Part shown: positions 56,923 through 64,000 of the stretch, piece after piece
Layout: every line of letters begins with the position of its first letter
Position numbering within the stretch: the stretch's first letter is position 1
Assembly (NCBI GenBank): GCA_013214545.1
Contig: JABSQB010000006.1
Span: forward strand, 1-64,000
Direction: 5' to 3'
DNA length: 64,000 nucleotides
DNA from: Henriciella sp.
GTDB lineage: Bacteria; Pseudomonadota; Alphaproteobacteria; Caulobacterales; Hyphomonadaceae
Notes under the pieces: model-generated
Told to the model about the DNA's origin: nothing
The model's input: the letters and a program-made list of their open reading frames with translations, nothing else
Database searches by the model: none
Program-made: the position numbers and the translations under genes

Positions 56923-58419
56923 TTACTCTTCGTTCGCGTCCATGGCGAGAATGATCTGGGCATAGCCTTTCGACAGTCGGCCCATATTCTCAACCGTGAT
57001 CCGTTCATTGGTGCCATGAAATCCGGTCAGATCTTCCGGTGACATGACGGCAGGCATGAAGCGATAGACGCTGTCTGTGATCGCGGTCGCGTAGCGACCA
57101 TCTGTGGCGCCGAGGACGAGACCTGGCGTGACGGGTGCGCCGCTGGAATCGGCGGCCACAGCGTAGAGCACGCCGTAAGCAAGATTATCCATCGGGCTGA
57201 CCGGAGAGGCCCCTGTGCCGCGAATCCCGCTGCGGCCAAGCGTGACTTCCAGGCCTTCAATGTCTTTGGTGACGCGTTTGACGTGCGCCATGATGCTCTC
57301 TTCGGTATCGTTTGGATGGATCCGGAAATTGATGATCGCGGTCGCGCGTTGAGCAAGAACATTTTCTTTGGCGGAGCCTGCCAGCATGGTCGGCGCGGTT
57401 GTGGTGCGGATCATCGCATTGGCTTGCGGAATGGATCCCATCTGACTTTCAATCATGCCGCCAAACAGCCACTGATTGGCAAACGCCATGCGCATCGAAA
57501 ACGGCATATCGGTTGCCGCTGTCTGGAATAGGGTCGAGACCGGGGGTTTGGAAAAGTCGGCTGGCATCTGGTTCTCATCCAGCGCGATCAAGGCGCGCGA
57601 CAGGCGCACCGTGGTGCTGTTGCGCGGCGGCGTTGAGGAGTGCCCGCCCGCAGCCGTCACCGTCAGTTGTAAGGTGACGTAGCCCTTCTCAGCGATGCCG
57701 ATAAAGGCCAGGGTTCCGCCCGTCAGGGGATTTTTCTCAACCGCCATAAAGCCCTCGTCCAGCGCCATGACGGGTGACACACCGCGTGATTTTAGCAGCG
57801 CCACACCCGCTGCCGCGCCGGAGCCTGAGACTTCCTCATCATGACCGAGCATGAGCAGGATTGTCCGCTTCGGCGCAAAGCCAGACGCGGCGAGAGCATC
57901 GAGAGCTTCAAGTAGGCCGATCATCGACCCTTTGTCGTCAATCGCGCCGCGGCCATAGACATAGCCATTCTCGATTGCGCCGGAAAAAGGCGGTGCGTCC
58001 CAGTCGCCTTCCGTGCCGATATTGACCGGCACGACGTCCTGGTGCGCCATTAGCAGGATCGGATCAAGGTCAGGGTCGGAGCCTTGCCAGGTGAAGAGCA
58101 GGGTCAGGCCACCCGGAACCGTTTCCTTGGCCGCCGCGTTGTGGAAGGCGGGATACGTCTCTTCCATCCAGGCTTGCAGCTCGATCCAGGGACCTTCCTG
58201 CCCGACACGCGGATCCCCCGGCGCCACTGTGATGGTGCGGAAGCGGATCGCTTCGCCAAGATGTTCGGCCGCGACATTGGCGTCAAAGGCGGGGACTTCC
58301 GGCAGAACGATCTCGCGGACATTGTCGGGCGTACCGCCATAATTGAAGGTTCTCACGAGAATGGTCGCGACCAGGAGCGCCAATACGGCGCCGATGCCGA
58401 TAAGGATGTTCTTGATCAT
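56923..58419 (-). CDS. M20-family metallopeptidase (PM20D1-like)
   Basis: 498 residues. An N-terminal membrane anchor (ILIGIGAVLALLVATILV) is followed by a catalytic domain with metal ligands in MAHQDVVPV, GRGAIDDKGSM and GHDEEVSGSGAA (catalytic Glu). An insert dimerisation domain (about 225-370) follows. The family includes carboxypeptidases and N-acyl amino-acid hydrolases. It is probably periplasmic-facing. It is first of the distal minus-strand block. Confidence 0.88.
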   Translation of the reverse strand: MIKNILIGIGAVLALLVATILVRTFNYGGTPDNVREIVLPEVPAFDANVAAEHLGEAIRFRTITVAPGDPRVGQEGPWIELQAWMEETYPAFHNAAAKETVPGGLTLLFTWQGSDPDLDPILLMAHQDVVPVNIGTEGDWDAPPFSGAIENGYVYGRGAIDDKGSMIGLLEALDALAASGFAPKRTILLMLGHDEEVSGSGAAAGVALLKSRGVSPVMALDEGFMAVEKNPLTGGTLAFIGIAEKGYVTLQLTVTAAGGHSSTPPRNSTTVRLSRALIALDENQMPADFSKPPVSTLFQTAATDMPFSMRMAFANQWLFGGMIESQMGSIPQANAMIRTTTAPTMLAGSAKENVLAQRATAIINFRIHPNDTEESIMAHVKRVTKDIEGLEVTLGRSGIRGTGASPVSPMDNLAYGVLYAVAADSSGAPVTPGLVLGATDGRYATAITDSVYRFMPAVMSPEDLTGFHGTNERITVENMGRLSKGYAQIILAMDANEE

Positions 58420-58497
58420 GTGAGCCGCCTCCCGCTCTTTTTTGGGAGACTGTGACCCTATGCTTAGCGCTTGGCAAGGTATGCCGCTAGGCCAGCT

Positions 58498-59091
58498 CTA
58501 TTCGCTGAATCCGCTGACAAACCAATAGATAAGACCAATGATGAGCGCGATGGATAGAACCCGATTCAGCCATTTTGGCATCCGCTCCCATGCGCTTGTG
58601 ATCTGCGCCCCGAACAGGAACAGTAAGCCGCCTAGCACGGCAAAACGCAAAAACCGGCTGGCGGAGAAGATCCCGAGAAACTCCCAATACGGATAGCCGG
58701 TTGCCCCAGCGATCAGATTGATCAGGTAGGACGGCGCCGGTGTGGTGCCGCCGAGAAAGATGAACGACGCGCCCCGCTCAGCAAAGCGGTCTGTACAGGT
58801 GCTGGCGAGCTCCTCGACGCCGAGCCGGGCAATGATCGGGTCAAAATAAGTCGCGCCGAGCGCATAGATGACAGACCCGCCTATCGCGCTGCCCAGCACC
58901 GAGATGGCTATGAAGATCCAGATCCGGTCCCGCGCCGCCAGACAGAGCGCAATGAAGGCTGCTTCGTAAGGCAGCGGGACGAAAGAGGTTTCGAGCACAA
59001 CGACCAGCAACAAGACCGGTAGCAACCAGCGTGAGTGTGCGAGGCCGACCATTCGGTCAGCAAAAGTCCGACGCGGTGCGGTCTCCGCCAT
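58498..59091 (-). CDS. YqaA/DedA-like (VTT domain) membrane protein
   Basis: 197 residues, about five membrane helices. The VTT/SNARE-assoc motif appears as LETSFVPLPYEAAFIALCLA and FLGGTTPAPSYLINLIAGA. Such proteins move undecaprenyl phosphate or phospholipids across the membrane. The YqaA branch is shorter. It stands alone 78 bp from the M20 gene. Confidence 0.86.
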   Translation of the reverse strand: MAETAPRRTFADRMVGLAHSRWLLPVLLLVVVLETSFVPLPYEAAFIALCLAARDRIWIFIAISVLGSAIGGSVIYALGATYFDPIIARLGVEELASTCTDRFAERGASFIFLGGTTPAPSYLINLIAGATGYPYWEFLGIFSASRFLRFAVLGGLLFLFGAQITSAWERMPKWLNRVLSIALIIGLIYWFVSGFSE

Positions 59092-59143
59092 TTGAGGCTC
59101 CGAAATGGCTCACTCCAAAACCTAGACCAGGCGGGACTTTTGG

Positions 59144-59986
59144 CTAGCGCGGCCGGTCCCCGTTCACGGTCGCGCGCCGCATGTGACGGCGCTGGCCTTG
59201 ATAGTCGTTCAGGGCGTAATGCCAGCAGCAGCGATTGTCCCAGAACGCCACGGCATTCTGGCTCCAGCGGAAGCGGCAGGTAAAGCGCTCGTCGCGCGAA
59301 TGCTCAAACAGGAAGTTGAGCAGCGGACGGCTTTCGCGCTTGGTCATCCCAGCGAAGCGCAAGGTGAAGGCAGGATTGACGTACAGGCCCTTACGACCGG
59401 TCTCCGGATGGGTGCGGACCACGGGATGCTCAAACTCGGGTGCGTCGATCGCGACTTCCGATTGCATGGATTGACGATCCTGCGCCGATTGACCCTTGGC
59501 GCTATACTCGCGGCTGGCCGAGTGGATTGCGTTGAGGCCGCCCAGCATCTCTTTCATACCGTCTGAGAGCGCCTCATAGGCAGCGATCTGGTTCGCGAAC
59601 AGCGTGTCGCCGCCAAAGGCCGGGATTTCCACGCCGTAGAGGATTGAGCCTAGCGCGGGTTCTTCCAGGAAGGACATATCCGAATGCCAGCCGCCGCCAA
59701 AGTTCAGCTTGTCTTCCGGCTCCTTGATGATTTCCAGAAGCTCCGGATGCCCGTCCATGCCTTTGACATAGGGATGCACATTCAGTGTCCCGAACCGACG
59801 CGCGAACCGCTTTTGCGCGTCGGGCGTCAGGTCTGCCTGATCGCGAAAAAAGATGACATGATGATCGAGAAAGGCGCGGTGGATCTCGTCAAATTGCGCA
59901 TTCGAGAGATCATCAGCGAGATTGACGCCTGAGATCTCGGCGCCGAGCGCGCGGGCAATCGGGGTGATATCGAGCGTAGAAGTCAT
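59144..59986 (-). CDS. TauD/TfdA-family Fe(II)/2-oxoglutarate dioxygenase
   Basis: 280 residues. Iron ligands: His-x-Asp in GGGWHSDMSFLEEP and a distal His in CCWHYALNDYQGQRR, with Arg for 2-oxoglutarate. AEISGVNLADDLSNAQFDEI at the N-terminus fits the family. Substrates range from taurine to herbicides; the actual one is unknown. Confidence 0.92.
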   Translation of the reverse strand: MTSTLDITPIARALGAEISGVNLADDLSNAQFDEIHRAFLDHHVIFFRDQADLTPDAQKRFARRFGTLNVHPYVKGMDGHPELLEIIKEPEDKLNFGGGWHSDMSFLEEPALGSILYGVEIPAFGGDTLFANQIAAYEALSDGMKEMLGGLNAIHSASREYSAKGQSAQDRQSMQSEVAIDAPEFEHPVVRTHPETGRKGLYVNPAFTLRFAGMTKRESRPLLNFLFEHSRDERFTCRFRWSQNAVAFWDNRCCWHYALNDYQGQRRHMRRATVNGDRPR

Positions 59987-60021
59987 GGAAACATTCTACG
60001 CTCGATATGAAAGGAGTCTAT

Positions 60022-62127
60022 CTATTCCCCAGCGTCTTCAGTCGCTGCGACTTGCGGGAACAAGCGGTCGTGCAGGTAGGAAAACTCCAGAGCCGTGCGC
60101 TTGGCGCGCTCTTTTTGGTTCGCGGCTGCTGAGTGGCCACCGTCAATATTCTCATAATAGAGAAAGGGCTTGCCCGCATCTTCGAACAGTTTTGCCATTT
60201 TGCGCGCATGACCCGGGTGCACGCGGTCATCCTTGGTCGATGTGACGAAGAGCGGCGTTGGGTAGTCTGCGCCAGCATCAAAATTCTGATATGGCGAAAT
60301 CTGTTCCAGGAATGGACGCTCCTCCGGATTGTCGGGATCGCCATATTCATCCACCCAGGAAGCACCCGCGAGCAGCTTGTGATAGCGCAGCATGTCGAGC
60401 AACGGCACCTGGATGACGACCGCATTCCACAGATCCGGGCGCTGCGTAATCATCACGCCCATGAGCAGGCCGCCATTCGATCCACCCATAATGCCGAGAT
60501 GTTCTGGCTTGGTGACGCCAATGTCGATCAGATCCTCACCGACCGCGATGAAGTCGTCATAGATGCGTTGGCGATTACCTTTCAGGCCCGCCTGGTGCCA
60601 GCTTGGACCGAACTCACCGCCGCCGCGAATATTGGCTAGGACGCAAGCGCCGCCGCGCTCCAGCCACATGCGACCAACGCCGCCGCTATAGCTTGGTCGC
60701 ATGGACACTTCAAAGCCGCCATAGCCGTACAGGAGAGTCGGCGTTGAGCCATCAAGTTCAATCCCCTCACGATGCACGACGAAATAAGGAATTTTGGTCC
60801 CGTCTTTGGAGGTCGCTTCCTTCTGGTGAACGACCAGACCTTCTGCATCGAACTTGGACGGCAGAGATTTGAGCGCCGCCGTCGTGTTGTCGGCCGCATC
60901 AAAGGTCAGCAGGCTGTCTGGGCTGAGGAAGCCCTCATAATTGATGAAGACGGTCTCTTCGTCTTCGTCGGAAAATGCGATGCCGGCTTGTCCGGTGCCT
61001 GGCAAGGCAACATCCGTGGTCGTCCAGCCAGCGTCATCACCGTGTTCTAGGCGTAGGATTTTGCCCGCCACATTGTCATTGATTGAGAGCAAGGCGGCAG
61101 ACTTCGAGACTGCGACGCCATTCACGGCCTGGCGCTCATTGGCGCGGAAGACGAGCTCAACCGGCGGCAGTTCCTTGGTGTCGAGGAATTGCTGCAGATT
61201 GAAGGCCAGCAAGTCGCCAGTTTTGAACGCGTCTTCGCCAACGGTCCAGTCTTCCTGCAGCGTGACAAACTGCCAGCCTTTATAATCGCTGCCCAGCGAC
61301 GACTTTTCGGGAATCGGGAATTTGACCGGGTCGCCATCATTCAGCAGCCAGTAAGTCGATGTGAAGAAGGTGTCGGCCTCAACAGCGCCGTAAATCATCG
61401 ACCCGTCATCAAGCTCTGACGACCAGGGCCAGACACCCACATCGCTGAGCTGACCGGCATAGAGTTCCGTCGCATCTGCGAGGGCCTCACCGCGCTTCCA
61501 CAAACGGACAGAGGATGGATAACCCGACTCTGTCAGCGTCGATCCATCGCCGCCCCAATCGGTGCCGACCAGCACGGTGTCATGGTCGATCCAGGCGAGG
61601 CCCTGCTTTGCTTCATCGGTAACAAAACCACCGTCTACAAAGGCCTTGGCGTCGAGATCAAACTCGCGATTGATCACCGCATCCTTGCCGCCATCAGACA
61701 GCGAGACGAAGCAGAGCGTCTTATCGGCGGCTTTGGGCTTGAAGCAATTTGCGCCTTTAAAGACCCAGTTCTTGTCCTCGTCGGCGGACAATTTATCGAA
61801 GTCGAGAACGGTTTCCCATTCCGGTGTTTCGGTCTTGTAGCTTTCCAGCGTTGTGCGGCGCCACAGGCCGCGGACATTGGTTTCATCCTGCCAGAAATTG
61901 TACACCATGCCTTCGCGCACAGTGCCGTAGGGAATGCGATCGTTCGAGGTCGCAAGATCCAGAGCCTTGGCATAATTATCGTCATAGACGGCGATGTCTT
62001 TGATCGCGGCCAGTGACCGTTCATTCTGCGCGTTGACCCAGGCCAGCGCTTCTTCGCCTTCAACTTCCTCAAGCCAGAGATACGGGTCGGTCTCCGTCGC
62101 GGCGTCTACCGCTTCGGTCGTTTCCAC
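60022..62127 (-). CDS. S9 prolyl oligopeptidase, start lies downstream of a displaced signal peptide
   Basis: 701 residues from a GTG at 62127. The N-terminal beta-propeller (about 60-410; DPYLWLEEVEGEEALAWVNA) is followed by an alpha/beta-hydrolase domain with the nucleophile in IMGGSNGGLLMGV, Asp in TKDDRVHPGHARKM and His in DGGHSAAANQ. It cleaves proline-containing peptides. No ribosome-binding site precedes the GTG. A strong one lies 130 bp upstream, before a lipoprotein signal peptide in another frame, so the reading frame is probably shifted. Confidence 0.9.
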   Translation of the reverse strand: METTEAVDAATETDPYLWLEEVEGEEALAWVNAQNERSLAAIKDIAVYDDNYAKALDLATSNDRIPYGTVREGMVYNFWQDETNVRGLWRRTTLESYKTETPEWETVLDFDKLSADEDKNWVFKGANCFKPKAADKTLCFVSLSDGGKDAVINREFDLDAKAFVDGGFVTDEAKQGLAWIDHDTVLVGTDWGGDGSTLTESGYPSSVRLWKRGEALADATELYAGQLSDVGVWPWSSELDDGSMIYGAVEADTFFTSTYWLLNDGDPVKFPIPEKSSLGSDYKGWQFVTLQEDWTVGEDAFKTGDLLAFNLQQFLDTKELPPVELVFRANERQAVNGVAVSKSAALLSINDNVAGKILRLEHGDDAGWTTTDVALPGTGQAGIAFSDEDEETVFINYEGFLSPDSLLTFDAADNTTAALKSLPSKFDAEGLVVHQKEATSKDGTKIPYFVVHREGIELDGSTPTLLYGYGGFEVSMRPSYSGGVGRMWLERGGACVLANIRGGGEFGPSWHQAGLKGNRQRIYDDFIAVGEDLIDIGVTKPEHLGIMGGSNGGLLMGVMITQRPDLWNAVVIQVPLLDMLRYHKLLAGASWVDEYGDPDNPEERPFLEQISPYQNFDAGADYPTPLFVTSTKDDRVHPGHARKMAKLFEDAGKPFLYYENIDGGHSAAANQKERAKRTALEFSYLHDRLFPQVAATEDAGE

Positions 62128-62249
62128 GAGAGCTTCTGTGAAGTGTCCACACTGACCTCTGTGTCTAAGTCTGGGGTTGAGGGGTCGGTCACGGTCTCGC
62201 AGCTCATCAAAAGCGCTCCGGCAGCTACCGCGGTTAAGGCAAAACGCAT
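62106..62249 (-). pseudogene. Lipoprotein signal-peptide fragment out of frame with the S9 peptidase
   Basis: 47 codons from the ATG at 62249 with AGGAGGA five bases upstream. MRFALTAVAAGALLMSC is a lipobox (Cys17) signal, followed by an acidic Thr/Ser/Pro/Asp linker (TDPSTPDLDTEVSVDTS), then ten residues to a stop at 62106. Typical S9 peptidases of this group have such a leader directly before the acidic linker. A single-base change around 62130-62150 would join the two frames. Sequencing error and real frameshift cannot be separated here. Confidence 0.65.
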
Positions 62250-62327
62250 CGCAATCCTCCTGAATATGAGGAATGGTTTAGCGCTGACGGGGCGCTCTGC
62301 AAGAGAGCTCAGCTCAATTTTCGGGGA

Positions 62328-63353
62328 TTAATCGATTCTTTTTCCGGTCGACTGGCGGACGATGAGTTCAAAATCGAAAACTTCCTCTAGCGCTGTGTCA
62401 TCATCCGGGTTCATCAGGCGCTCTGCGGCGCGCCGTGCCATGTCGGTCACGGGCTGGCGGATCGTCGTCAAAGCCGGCCAAACAGCTGAGGCGAGGCGGG
62501 TATCATCATAGCCTGCAATCGAGATATCGCCCGGGATCTGGAATCCGGCGGCCATGACGGCGGTCATGGCGCCAACAGCCATATCGTCATTGGCGGCGAA
62601 GATGGCGGTGGGTTTCGGATCAGCTGTGATCAGCTTGCGCGCAGCTTCCAGGCCAGAGCGCAGCGAATAGTCGCCCTCTGCGATATGAATCGGGTTTACC
62701 CGAAGGCCCGCTTCGTTCATTGCGTCGAGATAGCCATCGTGACGGGCGGTTGAGGCATTGTGGCCAGCCGGGCCGGCGATGAAGGCGATCTTCTTGTGCC
62801 CGAGCCGAATGAGGTGGCGCACCATTTCCATCGCGGCGAGGCGATCATCCAGGCGCATGACTGGCGTGTTCTCGGGCTGACGGGCGGGCGAGAGGCTCGC
62901 ATAATAAGTGCCATTATCCTTCAACAGGCCCAGTATATCGGCGTCATCGCAAAGCGGCGGCGTTAGCACCACGCCATCGGCGCGTGAGGTCATCAGGAAG
63001 CTCTGCAGCCGATCGAGAAAATCTGGCGCATTTCGATCGACGAGTTCCGGCAACAGGAAGTAACCTTTTGCCCGGCAGGCTTCATAGATGCCGGTATTCA
63101 CTGCGGTCACATATTCCGGGTTCGGATTGTCGTGCAGGTGGGCGAGCAGGAATGACCGCGCTCCGGCGAGCGATCGCGCGGCAGGATTGGGTCGGTAGCC
63201 GAGATCCCGCGCAGCTTTCATAACAAGCTCGCGCTTGGCCGGGCGGACATTCGGTTCATTATTGAGGACGCGCGAGACTGTTTTGGCAGAAACTCCTGCT
63301 CGTTCAGCAACGTCATCTATGGTGATTGCGCGTGGCGGGCGGCTAAGGCCCAT
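62328..63353 (-). CDS. LacI-family transcriptional regulator
   Basis: 341 residues from the ATG at 63353, with GGGAG seven bases upstream; the frame is open to 63389. Helix-turn-helix ITIDDVAERAGVSAKTVSRV at the start, hinge YRPNPAARSLAG, then a sugar-binding type 1 periplasmic-binding fold (AIFAANDDMAVGAMTAVMAA). It probably responds to a sugar. A near-palindrome AAATCGGTTT lies at 63426-63435 upstream and could be its own operator. No sugar genes are adjacent. Confidence 0.92.
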   Translation of the reverse strand: MGLSRPPRAITIDDVAERAGVSAKTVSRVLNNEPNVRPAKRELVMKAARDLGYRPNPAARSLAGARSFLLAHLHDNPNPEYVTAVNTGIYEACRAKGYFLLPELVDRNAPDFLDRLQSFLMTSRADGVVLTPPLCDDADILGLLKDNGTYYASLSPARQPENTPVMRLDDRLAAMEMVRHLIRLGHKKIAFIAGPAGHNASTARHDGYLDAMNEAGLRVNPIHIAEGDYSLRSGLEAARKLITADPKPTAIFAANDDMAVGAMTAVMAAGFQIPGDISIAGYDDTRLASAVWPALTTIRQPVTDMARRAAERLMNPDDDTALEEVFDFELIVRQSTGKRID

Positions 63354-63497
63354 GGATATTCTCCCAGCTATTATCCTTTTGTGACGCAAACTGAGCCCGA
63401 ACGCAATCTATCCGTGTGCGGTGATAAATCGGTTTGGAATTTGCCCCTTTATGCGTCTGTCTTAACACAAACGCGGATGAAAAACGTTAAAGCCCGA

Positions 63498-64000
63498 TCA
63501 GGCGCCATCCTCGGGCGCGTTTTCAGACATGGCCCGCATCATGAACAGCGGGATCGAGCCACGTTCTGTCATTACCCAGTCGAGAGGGATGTCATGAGGT
63601 TCGGCTGGAACCTCGTCCACTTCCTGGCCCATGAATGCGAGGCCGCAGACAAAGACGCGACCATTGGCCCGCAGCCGTTCGAGGGCGCGGTCATAATGGC
63701 CTTTGCCATAGCCGAGACGATTGCCTTTGCGGTCAAACGCCAACAGTGGCGCAAGCACCAGCGTCGGTTGCACTTCTGAGACTTCAGAGTTCGGTTCTAG
63801 CAGCCCAAACGGGCGCTGCTCCAGCATGTCACCGCTTTTGTAAGCGCGATAAATCATGCTGCCATCGTCGAGGACACAGGGCAGCGCCAGGTCGGCGCCA
63901 GCTGTGGTCAGTTTGCGTATAAGTGGACGCGGGTCGATCTCGCTGCCGATCGGCAGATAGACCGCCACACTCGGGCCGTAGCGTTCAAGCAGTTTGAGCG
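63498..64000 (-). CDS. 5-formyltetrahydrofolate cyclo-ligase, C-terminal part (cut by window edge)
   Basis: The frame enters from the right edge (KLLERYGPSVAVYLPIG) and ends at 63498. Family motifs: YLPIGSEIDPRPLIRKL, LVLAPLLAFDRKGNRLGYGK, GKGHYDRALERLRANG and PLDWVMTERGSIPLF. It converts 5-formyl-THF to 5,10-methenyl-THF. Upstream part, including start, is not in the window. Confidence 0.92.
   Translation of the reverse strand, partial: LKLLERYGPSVAVYLPIGSEIDPRPLIRKLTTAGADLALPCVLDDGSMIYRAYKSGDMLEQRPFGLLEPNSEVSEVQPTLVLAPLLAFDRKGNRLGYGKGHYDRALERLRANGRVFVCGLAFMGQEVDEVPAEPHDIPLDWVMTERGSIPLFMMRAMSENAPEDGA

Noticed and set aside
63426-63435. AAATCGGTTT as a LacI-family operator
   Set aside because: A near-palindrome of ten bases with a central CG is suggestive, but a single short site upstream of the regulator is not enough for a separate feature.

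Overview
The window looks like a chromosomal segment of a marine-type Alphaproteobacterium, most likely near the Hyphomonadaceae/Maricaulales-Caulobacterales line. This is inferred from gene neighbourhoods (rplU-rpmA-obgE-proB, hslV/hslU beside hisB-hisH-hisA, aroK-aroB-CNNM transporter, trmD-rplS), from an incomplete regulatory PTS (HPr plus a mannose-type EIIA), and from ribosomal proteins with long low-complexity C-terminal tails. Coding density is high and many genes overlap by ATGA, TAATG or GTGA junctions. No prophage, CRISPR array or rRNA was seen. The one clear mobile element is an IS6-family insertion at about 30 kb.

Layout. 1-4.6 kb: partial MFS transporter (minus), a cyclic-nucleotide-domain/thioredoxin-reductase-like flavoprotein, a TDT/SLAC1-type channel and an SDR. 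5.1-17.2 kb: the most unusual accessory block. It holds a single-chain transglutaminase/multi-TM/ATP-grasp protein, an overlapping TPR protein, a DPM1/GtrB-like glycosyltransferase, an extended SDR and a GMC-type oxidoreductase with a ferredoxin-like 4Fe-4S motif. Facing them are an SMR-type small transporter and two large polytopic (GT-C-like) membrane proteins. This reads as a lipid-linked sugar/envelope modification locus. 17.3-26.3 kb: tRNA-Ser(CGA), rplU-rpmA with a terminator, two tandem GNATs, obgE-proB, a DASS transporter, ptsH/EIIA, and a gpmA-purU-deaminase operon.

26.4-30.9 kb: a second lipid-linked sugar cassette (GtrA flippase, GtrB-like GT2, polytopic protein), bordered by the IS6 element and tRNA-Ser(GGA). 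31-37.6 kb: msrA, an unknown membrane-anchored protein, GluQ-RS, a DMT permease, and hslV-membrane protein-hslU. 37.7-43 kb: an EAL protein with a degenerate GGDEF domain, then hisB, hisH and hisA (no hisF or hisE in the window). 43-50.6 kb: a three-gene envelope operon that includes a 44-residue membrane protein, then aroK-aroB-CNNM-Tag-like glycosylase-trmD-rplS ending in a strong terminator.

50.7-56.9 kb: a zinc-ribbon methyltransferase, then leuC, leuD and leuB interleaved with GNAT, VOC, chagasin-like inhibitor and ABM genes in one overlapping transcription unit. 56.9-64 kb (all minus strand): M20 peptidase, YqaA/DedA-like protein, TauD-like dioxygenase, an S9 prolyl oligopeptidase whose lipoprotein signal peptide sits in another frame, a LacI-family regulator and a partial 5-formyl-THF cyclo-ligase.

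The strongest candidate for an under-described system is the 5.1-17.2 kb block. Next are the membrane protein placed between hslV and hslU, and the redox-cysteine-less CNMP/TrxR-like fusion. All functional statements rest on reading motifs by eye; no searches were run.
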